64,000 bases of DNA from Pseudomonadota bacterium (GTDB lineage Bacteria; Pseudomonadota; Alphaproteobacteria; Sphingomonadales; Sphingomonadaceae): positions 1 to 64,000 of the forward strand of contig JAEZFL010000088.1 of the NCBI GenBank assembly GCA_023417515.1, read 5' to 3'. Made by a program: the position numbers and the translations under genes. Under the pieces are notes generated by a model. It worked only from the letters and a program-made list of their open reading frames with translations, was not told the DNA's origin and searched no databases. Each line of letters begins with the position of its first letter. The stretch's first letter is position 1. This document shows positions 1 through 7,543 of the stretch, in pieces.

Positions 1-168
1 CACCACCAGCGGCACCAGCAGCACGGCGGCCATCGCGACATGGGCGACGCAGGCCCGCTCGGCGGCCGAGCGCCCGCGCAGCAGCGCCAGCAGCGCCAGC
101 GCGCCGCCGCTCACAAGCGCGGATTTCCACATGATCTCGATGAGGATCGAGGTCCAGCTCTCGGTCAT
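1..168 (-). CDS. M56-family BlaR1-like membrane metallopeptidase sensor, N-terminal fragment (runs off the window)
   Basis: Only the first 56 codons are in the window. The visible part has a short polar start and then two hydrophobic stretches (about residues 18-30 and 44-56), as at the N terminus of BlaR1/M56 membrane proteases. The ATG overlaps the stop of the upstream BlaI-type repressor by four bases (ATGA), so the two are translationally coupled. In known BlaI-BlaR1 pairs the membrane protease senses a signal and triggers cleavage of the repressor. The catalytic HExxH lies outside the window, so the family call rests on the pairing and the membrane start. Confidence 0.7.
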   Translation of the reverse strand, partial: MTESWTSILIEIMWKSALVSGGALALLALLRGRSAAERACVAHVAMAAVLLVPLVV

Positions 169-542
169 TTGCGCTGCCCCTTGCGTGCTTCGGCGATCAG
201 CCGTTCGAGCTCGTCGAGCTCCCGGTCGTCCATCTCGTCGCTCATGCCGAGCAACGCGCTCGCCGCGCCGGCCGCCGAACCGCCGAAGAAGACCCGCACG
301 ACCTGGCTCAGCGCCGATTGCTTGGCCTTCGATTCCGCGACCGCGGGGGCATAGACGAAGCCGCGCTCGGTCTGGCGCCGCCGGACGAAGCCCTTGGCCT
401 TGAGCCGGGTCAGCATCGCCCGAACCGCCGAGGCGCTCAGCGCGTCCGGAAGCGCCTCGATGACGTCGCCGACCGTCGCCTCGCCCTTCAAATAGAGGAT
501 GTCCACGATCTGCCGCTCGCGCGGAGGTAGGTTGTTCAGCAT
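165..542 (-). CDS. BlaI/MecI/CopY-family transcriptional repressor
   Basis: This 125-residue protein opens with the winged-helix region typical of penicillinase repressors (LPPRERQIVDILY, then AVRAMLTRLKAKGFV as recognition helix and an RRRQTERGFVYAP wing). The C-terminal helices would dimerise and carry the protease-sensitive region. Length matches the family (about 120-130 residues). It leads a two-gene unit with the M56 sensor. Two palindromes of the classic TACA-NN-TGTA type lie 12-43 bp upstream of its start, so autoregulation is very likely. The neighbourhood shows no beta-lactamase; the regulated gene may lie to the left of the window. Confidence 0.88.
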   Translation of the reverse strand: MLNNLPPRERQIVDILYLKGEATVGDVIEALPDALSASAVRAMLTRLKAKGFVRRRQTERGFVYAPAVAESKAKQSALSQVVRVFFGGSAAGAASALLGMSDEMDDRELDELERLIAEARKGQRK

Positions 543-553
543 CGAATCACCTC

Positions 554-585
554 GCTACATCTGTAGCGTGCGCTACATTTGTAGC
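554..585. promoter_or_regulatory. Two tandem BlaI-type operators
   Basis: Two palindromes, GCTACATCTGTAGC (554-567) and GCTACATTTGTAGC (572-585), are centred 18 bp apart just upstream of the BlaI-type gene. Both match the known BlaI/MecI operator core TACA-NN-TGTA, extended by one GC pair on each side. The 18-bp phasing puts two repressor dimers on nearly the same face of the helix. Confidence 0.85.
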
Positions 586-732
586 ATGCGCAAGTGGTTT
601 CTGAACGCAACGTTTTCCGAGAGGTGTTTTACATCGAGAATACGGCTTGGCAAATGAAAGGAACGGAGGTCCCCGCGAGAAGGCGGCGGCGTCGAGGAAA
701 GCTTAACCTGCGGCGGCTATCAGCGGGAGGAC

Positions 733-2508
733 ATGGCTCTCCCGGCGCACCCCCTGGCCCGGCCGCTCGTCATCGGGCTGGTCTATTTCATCGTCGCGGC
801 GGCGACGATCGCGACCACGCGCTTCGGCGGCGGAGTCGCCTGGATCTGGATCGCCAATGCCTTCCTGGTCGCCGAGCTGCAGCTGCGGCCGCGCCGGCAG
901 TGGCGGAACAGCCTGATCGCCTGCGGCATCGCGAGCTTCGTCGCGACCGCCAGCGTCGGTACCGGCCTCGCCGCGGCCTTGCTGTTCATGGTCATCAATC
1001 TCGCCGAATCCGTCATCGGCGCCTTGCTGCTGCGCCGATTGAGCCCGAGCACGCGGCCGCTCGAGACGCTTGGCGGCGTGTTCACCTTCATCTTCAGCGT
1101 CGGCATCGTGGCTCCGATCGCGACCGCTCCATTCGCTGCCGGGACGATCCTGCTCTTCGTGCCGGGCATGGACTTCACCGCCAACGGCCTGCGCTGGTTC
1201 GCGGGCCATGCGCTCGGGGCGCTCGCCTTCACGCCGCTGTTCGTGTTCATCCTCGGCGGCGACCTCAAGCGCTGGCTCCGGGGCATGACGGCCGCAAGCG
1301 CAACCGAGGCGGCGGTGATCCTGGCGAGCATCCTCGCCGTGTCGCTCGTCGTCTTCTCTCAGAGCCGGCTGCCGCTGCTGTTCCTTCCGGCCCTGCCGCT
1401 GATGGTGGCGTTGTTCCGGATCGGCGCCTTCGGAGGCACGCTTGGAGTCGTCATCATCGCCGTCGTCGGGGCCGTCTCGACGGCGCAGGGCCAGACTCCG
1501 ATTCATTTCGTCAGCGGCGCGGAAGGAGATCGCTTCCAGTTCCTGCAATTCTACCTGGCCGTGCTGGTGCTGATCTCGCTGCCGGTCGCCGCCGACCTCA
1601 GCCAGCGCACCGCGCTCCTCAGCCGGCTCCGCGAGAGCGAGGGACGCTACCGGCTGCTCGCCGAGCATTCCTCCGATATCGTGATCAACCTCGATGTCGA
1701 CGGGCGCATGCGCTTCGTGTCGAAATCGGTGGAGATGCTCGGCGGCTACAGCCCCGCCGAGATGCTCGGCCAGAAAGCGAGCGAATTCATCCATCCGGAC
1801 GATCGCGCCCTGGTTGTCGGCGCGCATGCTTCGGCGTTCGCCGCGCCCGGCCGGGTCCACATCATCGAGCACCGGGTCGTCGCCGCGGACGGCTCGGTCC
1901 TCTGGGTGGAGGCAAGCATCCAGGCGATCGTCGACGAGGCCGGCGAGCCGCAAGGCCTGGTCAGCGCGCTTCGCGATATCGGCCATCGCCGCGGACGCGA
2001 GCAGGAGCTGGTTCGCCAGGCCTCGACCGATCCGCTGACCGGCCTGCTCAACCGCCGCGGCTTCTTCAGCGGCGTCGACTCGCTGCTGCGCGTTCAGGGC
2101 GATGCGCCGCGCGCCTGCTTCGCGCTGTTCGACATCGATCATTTCAAGCGGGTCAACGACGCCCATGGCCACAGCGCGGGCGACCATGTGCTTGAGGAGT
2201 TCGCCCGAATCGCGCGCCTGATCGTTCGCGACGACGACCTGGTCGGGCGGCTTGGCGGGGAGGAATTCGGCATCCTCCTCAAAGGCGCCAGCTTCGATCA
2301 TGCGGTGATGGTCTGCGACCGCCTTCGAACGACGCTCGCCAGCCAGCTGATCCGCTCGCCGGAGGGCAATGCCATCTGGGTCACGGTCAGCGCCGGGGTC
2401 GTCTCGATCGAGCCGCGGATGACTCGCGAGCAGCTTTACCGGCGCGCCGACGAGGCGCTTTACCGCGCCAAGGCGGCGGGCCGGAACCAGATCGGCCTCG
2501 CCGCCTGA
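733..2508 (+). CDS. MASE1-PAS-GGDEF diguanylate cyclase
   Basis: This 591-residue membrane protein makes cyclic di-GMP from two GTP. The first 290 or so residues are strongly hydrophobic with about eight membrane segments, as in MASE1 sensor domains. A PAS domain follows (about 300-415; starts RYRLLAEHSSDIVINLD), then a GGDEF domain (about 425-590) with an intact active site GGEEF at residues 508-512. An RDDD inhibitory I-site lies five residues before it (499-502), so product feedback is expected. ATG at 733 is chosen because GGGAGG lies just upstream. It stands alone, convergent with the next gene. The input signal is not readable. Confidence 0.92.
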   Translation: MALPAHPLARPLVIGLVYFIVAAATIATTRFGGGVAWIWIANAFLVAELQLRPRRQWRNSLIACGIASFVATASVGTGLAAALLFMVINLAESVIGALLLRRLSPSTRPLETLGGVFTFIFSVGIVAPIATAPFAAGTILLFVPGMDFTANGLRWFAGHALGALAFTPLFVFILGGDLKRWLRGMTAASATEAAVILASILAVSLVVFSQSRLPLLFLPALPLMVALFRIGAFGGTLGVVIIAVVGAVSTAQGQTPIHFVSGAEGDRFQFLQFYLAVLVLISLPVAADLSQRTALLSRLRESEGRYRLLAEHSSDIVINLDVDGRMRFVSKSVEMLGGYSPAEMLGQKASEFIHPDDRALVVGAHASAFAAPGRVHIIEHRVVAADGSVLWVEASIQAIVDEAGEPQGLVSALRDIGHRRGREQELVRQASTDPLTGLLNRRGFFSGVDSLLRVQGDAPRACFALFDIDHFKRVNDAHGHSAGDHVLEEFARIARLIVRDDDLVGRLGGEEFGILLKGASFDHAVMVCDRLRTTLASQLIRSPEGNAIWVTVSAGVVSIEPRMTREQLYRRADEALYRAKAAGRNQIGLAA

Positions 2509-2520
2509 ACCGAAGGCCGC

Positions 2521-3564
2521 TCAGCCGTCCTTGTTTTCGCCCGGAATGGGGGTCGGCGTGTCGAGCGCGTCGATCACGTAGAGGCGTTTGACCAGCACGT
2601 AGAGAACCACCGTCAGCGGTTCGGCCAGAATCACTCCGAGCGCTCCGAACAGCAGGCCGAGCGCGACCAGCGAGAAGAGCAGGAGAGCGGGCGGCAGCTC
2701 GACCGCGCGCTTCTGGATGAGCGGGGAGATGATGTTGCCTTCGATCTGCTGGACGAGGAGGTAGAGGAGGACCACCCACAGGGCCATGGTCGGGTCGGTC
2801 GCCAGAGCGAGCAGGACGGCCGGGATCGCGGCGACGATGGGTCCGACGAACGGGACGAAATCGAGGAGGCCGGCGGCGATGCCGAGCGTGAGCGCGGCCG
2901 GCATTCCGATCGCCCACAGTCCGAAGCCGGTGAGCAATCCGACGAACAGCATGGAGATCAGCCGGCCGACCAGCCACAGGCGAAGCGCCCGGTAGCAATC
3001 GTCGAGCGCCTCGGCGATCCGGGGCCGCGCCGCCCGCGGCAGCAGCTTGGCGATTCCGCGCCGGTAGAGGCTCGGATCGAGGGCGAGATAGATGCCGCCG
3101 AAGATGACCAGGATGGTGTCGGCCATCGCGCTGGTGAACGAGACGAGGAAGCGGGTCATGCTCGACAGCACGCCCTGGCCGCCGCTGCCGACCGACTGCA
3201 GCCACTGACGCACCGGCTCACCGAGGCCGAACGATTCCAGCTGCTGGAAGATCGAGCGCCAGGCGGACGGAAGCGATTGGCGCAGAGCCTCCGCTTGCCG
3301 CACGACCTCCTGCCCGAACAGCGTGAAGGCGAAGGCGGCCAGTGCCGCGATCAGCAGAATCGCGACGAGCAAGGCGAGCCTGTCGGGCAAGCCGAGCCGG
3401 TCGTTGAACGGGCGGGCGACGATGCGCAGGATGACCGCCAGCAGGATCGATCCGAAGACCAGGATCAGCAGGCCGCGCATCGTCCACAGCAGCAAGGCGA
3501 CCCCGACGATCGCGATCGCAATGAGCAGAGTCTCGACGATCTCTCGGCGGCCGCTCGACAACAT
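2521..3564 (-). CDS. AI-2E (PerM/YdiK) family transporter
   Basis: This 347-residue integral membrane protein has an early pair of hydrophobic segments (about residues 10-40), a soluble middle part, then a cluster of membrane helices with the family-typical stretch GLLDFVPFVGPIVAAIPAVLLAL and the ending in IIP-like NIISPLIQ. Members export autoinducer-2 or other small molecules, or act as Na+/H+ antiporters, so the substrate is open. Length is normal for the family. It is convergent with the diguanylate cyclase (12-bp gap) and divergent from the FMN reductase. Confidence 0.85.
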   Translation of the reverse strand: MLSSGRREIVETLLIAIAIVGVALLLWTMRGLLILVFGSILLAVILRIVARPFNDRLGLPDRLALLVAILLIAALAAFAFTLFGQEVVRQAEALRQSLPSAWRSIFQQLESFGLGEPVRQWLQSVGSGGQGVLSSMTRFLVSFTSAMADTILVIFGGIYLALDPSLYRRGIAKLLPRAARPRIAEALDDCYRALRLWLVGRLISMLFVGLLTGFGLWAIGMPAALTLGIAAGLLDFVPFVGPIVAAIPAVLLALATDPTMALWVVLLYLLVQQIEGNIISPLIQKRAVELPPALLLFSLVALGLLFGALGVILAEPLTVVLYVLVKRLYVIDALDTPTPIPGENKDG

Positions 3565-3722
3565 GGACGTTACCCCAGACGAACAATTCCGCCCGCGTAA
3601 CGCTTAAACCCGCATCCGGAGCCGCGGTGCGCATCGCAAACCGGGCGCGGCGATTTCGGAACCGCCCCTCATCGCGTCGGTTGCTGCTCAAGGCCGCGCC
3701 CCGCGACCCGAAGGAGAGAGAC

Positions 3723-4289
3723 ATGTTCAAGGTCGGCTATATCATCGGCAGCCTGGCGAAGGGGTCGATCAACCGGCGGCTGGCCGGCGCGCTGATCAAG
3801 CTCGCGCCCGACGGGATGGACTTCAGCGAAATCTCCTACGCCGAGCTCCCGCTCTACAGCTACGATTACGATTCCGATTATCCCGAGGTCGCGCGGCGCT
3901 TCAAGGACGCGATCACGGCGAGCGACGCGATCCTGTTCGTGACCCCGGAATATAACCGGTCGATCCCGGGCGGGCTCAAGAATGCGATCGACTGGGCGAG
4001 CCGGCCCTATGGCACCAACGCCTTCACCCGCAAGCCGTCGGCGGTGATCGGCACCTCGCCCGGAGCGATCGGCACCGCGGTCGCCCAGCAGAGCCTGCGC
4101 AGCGTGTTGAGCTTCTGCAACTCGCCGCAGATGAACTGGCCGGAAGGCTATATCACCTACAAGGACGGGATGATCGACGACGACGGCGAGGTCACGATCG
4201 AGTCGACCCGCGAGTTCCTGAGCAGCTACATGGCGGAGTTCAAGGCGTTCATCGGGCGGGTGCTCACCGTCCATCCGCGGGAGGGGTAA
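3723..4289 (+). CDS. NADPH-dependent FMN reductase (ChrR-type flavodoxin fold)
   Basis: A 188-residue cytoplasmic flavoprotein. Phosphate-binding loop GSLAKGSINRRLA is near the N terminus, and the family signature TPEYNRSIPGGLKNAIDW surrounds the flavin ring site near residues 77-95. Members reduce quinones, azo dyes or chromate with NAD(P)H and protect against oxidative stress. ATG at 3723 is chosen because AAGGAGAGAG lies immediately before it; an open frame extends upstream but lacks a ribosome site. It is followed after 46 bp by pirin, another oxidative-stress-linked protein, possibly one transcript. Confidence 0.9.
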   Translation: MFKVGYIIGSLAKGSINRRLAGALIKLAPDGMDFSEISYAELPLYSYDYDSDYPEVARRFKDAITASDAILFVTPEYNRSIPGGLKNAIDWASRPYGTNAFTRKPSAVIGTSPGAIGTAVAQQSLRSVLSFCNSPQMNWPEGYITYKDGMIDDDGEVTIESTREFLSSYMAEFKAFIGRVLTVHPREG

Positions 4290-4335
4290 GGCGCGCAAGC
4301 CCGCCTGAGGCGGCACATCACCAAGGAGGGTGGGA

Positions 4336-5229
4336 ATGATCGAGCTCGTCATCACGCAGCGCCGCCGAAGTCTCGGCGGCTTCGAGGTCGGCCGGGTCCT
4401 GCCCTTCGCCAAGCATCGGATGGTCGGCCCGTTCATCTTCTTCGACCATATGGGCCCGGTCGACTTCGAGCCGGGCATTCCGAACGACGTCGACGTGCGG
4501 CCGCATCCGCATATCGGCCTGGCGACGATCACCTATCTGTTCGACGGCGAGATCATGCACCGCGACAGCGTCGGCTCCGAGCAGCCGATCCGCCCCGGCG
4601 AGGTCAACTGGATGACCGCGGGGCGCGGAATCACGCATAGCGAGCGCTTCGAGCGGGCGCGCCGCGAGGGCGGCCACATGGACGGCATCCAGGCCTGGGT
4701 CGCGCTGCCGGACGGCGAGGAGGAGAGCGATCCCGATTTCTTCCATCATGATGCCGGCGATCTGCCGACGTTCACCCAGGACGGCGCGAGCGGCCGGCTG
4801 ATCGCCGGCGCGGCCTACGGCCTCGAGGCCGGAGTCCGGACGCTGTCGCCGCTCTTCTACCTCCATTGGGACCTCGATGCCGGCGGCCGCGCCGCGCTTC
4901 CCGCCGACTATCCCGAACGCGCTCTCTACGTTGCCAAAGGCGCGATCACGCTCGGCGGGGAGAGGCTGGAGGAGGGCCAGATGGCGGTGCTCGCGCCGGG
5001 CGCGACGGCGAGCTTCGTCGCCGACGGTCCCGCCAGGGTGATGGCGCTCGGCGGCGAGCCGGTGGGGCCGCGCTTCATCGAGTGGAATTTCGTGTCCTCG
5101 TCGCGCGAGCGGATCGAGCAGGCCAAGGCGGACTGGCGCGCCGGGCGAATGAAGCTGCCCCACCTCGACGACCAGGAATGGATCCCGCTGCCGCCCGACC
5201 CGCCGCCGCCCGCCAACCCCATGTCTTAG
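4336..5229 (+). CDS. Pirin family protein (bicupin)
   Basis: This 297-residue protein has the pirin N-terminal cupin: the metal site is visible as HPHIGLATITYLFDGEIMH (two early His, one further His), with the fourth ligand in RGITHSERFE. A second, degenerate cupin fills the C-terminal half. Bacterial pirins are iron proteins with quercetinase activity or act as redox-dependent regulators; which applies here is not visible. AAGGAGG precedes the ATG at 4336; a GTG two codons earlier overlaps the ribosome site and is less likely. Confidence 0.92.
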   Translation: MIELVITQRRRSLGGFEVGRVLPFAKHRMVGPFIFFDHMGPVDFEPGIPNDVDVRPHPHIGLATITYLFDGEIMHRDSVGSEQPIRPGEVNWMTAGRGITHSERFERARREGGHMDGIQAWVALPDGEEESDPDFFHHDAGDLPTFTQDGASGRLIAGAAYGLEAGVRTLSPLFYLHWDLDAGGRAALPADYPERALYVAKGAITLGGERLEEGQMAVLAPGATASFVADGPARVMALGGEPVGPRFIEWNFVSSSRERIEQAKADWRAGRMKLPHLDDQEWIPLPPDPPPPANPMS

Positions 5230-5259
5230 GCGAGGCGCTCGTGAGGGGCCGCGATCGCC

Positions 5260-5775
5260 ATGGATGAGGCGCTCGGCTTCACCAAGCCGCTGTGGGAGAT
5301 CGGCCTGCGGGCGACGGTCGTCTACATCGCCCTGGTGGTCCTGGTGCGGGTCGTGCCGAAGCGCAATGCCGGGCACATCTCGCCGAACGACCTGTTGACC
5401 CTGATCGTGATCGGCGGGGTCGGAACCGACGCCATCATGGGCGGATCGACATCCGTCGCCGACAGCTTGCTGATGATCACGATCATCGTCGGCTGGGCGT
5501 TCGTGCTCGACGCCCTCGAATATCGCTTTCCCGCCGTCCAGCGCCTGCTGCGTGACCGGCAGACGATCCTCATCGACAAGGGACGTCTGGTGAGGCGGAA
5601 CATGCGCCGCGAGATGGTCACCGAGCAGGAGCTGATGGCCGTGCTTCGCAAGGAGGGTATCGACGACCCGGAGCTGGTGCGGTCCGCCTGCCTGGAGGCG
5701 GACGGCGAGATCAGCGTGATCAGGAACGAAGAGACGCCCTCGCAGCGCGGTCAGCGCGCGAGCGGCGGAAGCTAG
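5260..5775 (+). CDS. YetF/YdfS-like DUF421 membrane protein
   Basis: A 171-residue protein with about three N-terminal membrane segments (residues 15-90), then the soluble DUF421 domain containing the characteristic stretch RQTILIDKGRLVRRNMRREMVTEQEL and a C-terminal DGEISVI strand. The biochemical role of the family is not established; some members are linked to spore or envelope integrity. It follows pirin by 30 bp in the same direction. Its stop overlaps by four bases the stop of the convergent dps gene. Confidence 0.85.
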   Translation: MDEALGFTKPLWEIGLRATVVYIALVVLVRVVPKRNAGHISPNDLLTLIVIGGVGTDAIMGGSTSVADSLLMITIIVGWAFVLDALEYRFPAVQRLLRDRQTILIDKGRLVRRNMRREMVTEQELMAVLRKEGIDDPELVRSACLEADGEISVIRNEETPSQRGQRASGGS

Positions 5776-6266
5776 TCCTCGCGGGTCGCGGCGAACAGGA
5801 ACCAGGCGCGCTCCTCGGCCTGGTCGGTCCAGTCGTCGATCATCCCGGCGGTGGCGTTGTCGCTGGCGGCGTCCACCACCTCCTTGGCCTCGCGGAGATA
5901 TTCGACGAGCTTGAGATTGTCGCGGTGGAGCTCCAGCAGCATGTCCCTCGCGCCGACGAACTCGGCATTGTTGTCCTCGATTCGCTGCAGCCGGGCGATA
6001 TGGCCGATGGACTTGAGCGTCGTTCCGCCGATCTTGCGGACGCGCTCGGCGAGGGCGTCGGTGGTGCCGTGGATCTGCGCCGCCTGCTCGTCGAGCATCA
6101 GGTGATAGTCGCGGAAATGCGGCCCCGACACGTGCCAGTGGAAATTCTTGGTCTTGAGATAGAGCGCATAGCTGTCGGCGAGCACGGCGTTCAGCGCCTC
6201 CGCGACGGAGCGGACGGAATTGCGCTCAAGGTCGGTCGGGGTCTTGAGTTCGGTCGGGGTGGACAC
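5772..6266 (-). CDS. dps: Dps-family DNA-binding ferritin-like protein
   Basis: This 164-residue protein matches Dps: LYLKTKNFHWHVSGPHFRDYHLMLDEQ carries the inter-subunit ferroxidase ligands (His, His, Asp, Glu), and the four-helix length is typical. Dps dodecamers oxidise and store iron using peroxide and shield DNA. Translation starts at GTG (6266), preceded by AAAGGAAG. The N-terminal tail is short and rich in Thr/Leu rather than Lys, so DNA binding through the tail is uncertain. Nearby genes (FMN reductase, hydroquinone reductase, pirin) fit an oxidative-stress neighbourhood. Confidence 0.93.
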   Translation of the reverse strand: MSTPTELKTPTDLERNSVRSVAEALNAVLADSYALYLKTKNFHWHVSGPHFRDYHLMLDEQAAQIHGTTDALAERVRKIGGTTLKSIGHIARLQRIEDNNAEFVGARDMLLELHRDNLKLVEYLREAKEVVDAASDNATAGMIDDWTDQAEERAWFLFAATRED

Positions 6267-6329
6267 GGTCTTCCTTTCTTCCTGGTGACGATCGCAGCGA
6301 GGGCGCCGAAATGGCGCCGTCTCGCTCGC

Positions 6330-6473
6330 TCACTGGACCCGGGCGACGCTGACGGGGTCGCTGGCGGGAAAGGTTTCCTTCAGGCCCTCGTCGAGCAGGT
6401 CGCTCTGGTGCTGGGCCGGGCTGCGATTGCCCTGGCCGACCTTCCGGATCGACTCTCTGAGCTTCTTGAACAT
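6330..6473 (-). CDS. 47-residue conserved small protein with ETFPASDP motif
   Basis: A 47-codon frame (MFKKLRESIRKVGQ...) with a strong ribosome site AAAGGAGGTGA upstream. The C-terminal half holds LDEGLKETFPASDPVSV, a motif I recognise as recurring in very small uncharacterised proteins of proteobacteria. The N-terminal half is a basic amphipathic helix. It lies between the hydroquinone reductase (25 bp upstream, same strand) and dps, so it may share either transcript. Function unknown. Confidence 0.75.
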   Translation of the reverse strand: MFKKLRESIRKVGQGNRSPAQHQSDLLDEGLKETFPASDPVSVARVQ

Positions 6474-6498
6474 AGTGACGACTCACCTCCTTTGGAGG

Positions 6499-7470
6499 TC
6501 AACGCTCCAGGCGCGGGAGATATCCTGACAGGTCCGGCCCGACCGGGACGATGCCGGTCGGGTTTATGTTCCGGTGGCTCTCGTAATAATGGCGCTTGAT
6601 ATGCTCCATGTTCACCGTCGCGGCGACGCCGGGAAGGTCGAGGATGTCGCGCACGAGCCGGGACAGTGCCGGATAGTCGGCGATTCGGCGCAGGTTGCAC
6701 TTGAAGTGGCCGTGATAGACCGCATCGAAGCGCAGCAGGGTGGTGAACAGGCGGATGTCCGCCTCGGTCAGCCGGTCGCCGGCGAGGTAGCGCGCGCCTG
6801 ACAGCCGCTCGTCGAGCTCGTCGAGCGTCTCGAACAGGGGATAGACGGCCTCCTCATAGGCGGCCTGGGTCGTCGCGAAGCCGGCCTTGTACACGCCGTT
6901 GTTGACGCGGTCGTAGATGCGCTGGTTGAGGGCATCGATCTCCTCGCGCAATTCCGCCGGATAATAATCGCCGGGCCGGGCGCCGACGTCGTCGAAGGCG
7001 GAGCCCAGCATGCGCAGGATCTCGGACGATTCATTGTTGACGATGGTCCCGGTCCGGCGATCCCACAGCACCGGCACGGTGACCCGGCCGCTATAGTCCG
7101 GCGCGGCCGCCAGATAGACCTGGTAGAGATAGTCGGCGTGGTGGATCGGGTCCGGGATCACGCCCGGGCCCGGTGCGAAGGTCCAGCCATTCTCGGCCAT
7201 CAGCCAGTGCACCGTGGAGATCGAGATCGACTCCTCGAGCCCCTTGAGGGCGCGCATGATCAGCGTCCGGTGGGCCCAGGGGCAGGCGAGGCAGACATAG
7301 AGATGGTAGCGGCCGGGCTCCGCCGCGAACCCGCCGTCGCCGCTTGGGCCCGGGCTGCCGTCCGGAGTCACCCAGCTGCGGAAGGCGCTGTCCTGCCGCA
7401 CGAAGCGGCCGCCGGTCGACTCGGTGTCGTACCAGCGATCATGCCATTTGCCGTCGACGAGCAGTCCCAT
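6499..7470 (-). CDS. Glutathionyl-hydroquinone reductase (YqjG/PcpF-type glutathione transferase)
   Basis: A 323-residue Xi-class glutathione transferase. The active-site motif CPWAHR begins at Cys63, the same position as the catalytic Cys of the E. coli family member. The thioredoxin-like domain (about 45-150) includes the VPVLWDRRTGTIVNNESSEI cis-Pro and SNAIL-type region; an all-helical domain follows with ADIRLFTTLLRFD. The enzyme reduces glutathionyl-hydroquinones, relevant to aromatic and halogenated quinone metabolism. A GGTGGAGG sequence precedes the ATG. Immediately downstream is the 47-residue protein gene. Confidence 0.93.
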   Translation of the reverse strand: MGLLVDGKWHDRWYDTESTGGRFVRQDSAFRSWVTPDGSPGPSGDGGFAAEPGRYHLYVCLACPWAHRTLIMRALKGLEESISISTVHWLMAENGWTFAPGPGVIPDPIHHADYLYQVYLAAAPDYSGRVTVPVLWDRRTGTIVNNESSEILRMLGSAFDDVGARPGDYYPAELREEIDALNQRIYDRVNNGVYKAGFATTQAAYEEAVYPLFETLDELDERLSGARYLAGDRLTEADIRLFTTLLRFDAVYHGHFKCNLRRIADYPALSRLVRDILDLPGVAATVNMEHIKRHYYESHRNINPTGIVPVGPDLSGYLPRLER

Positions 7471-7543
7471 GTGCCTCCACCTTTTCGCTCCAGCGCGGTC
7501 GCCTAGCTATAGTTCCTCCCCGGCGCGAAGCGATGGGCGCGGG

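Noticed and set aside
594..2195. Long open frames on both strands overlapping the diguanylate cyclase
   Set aside because: Arg/Ala/Pro-rich shadow frames; the MASE1-PAS-GGDEF frame has domains, active-site motif and ribosome site.
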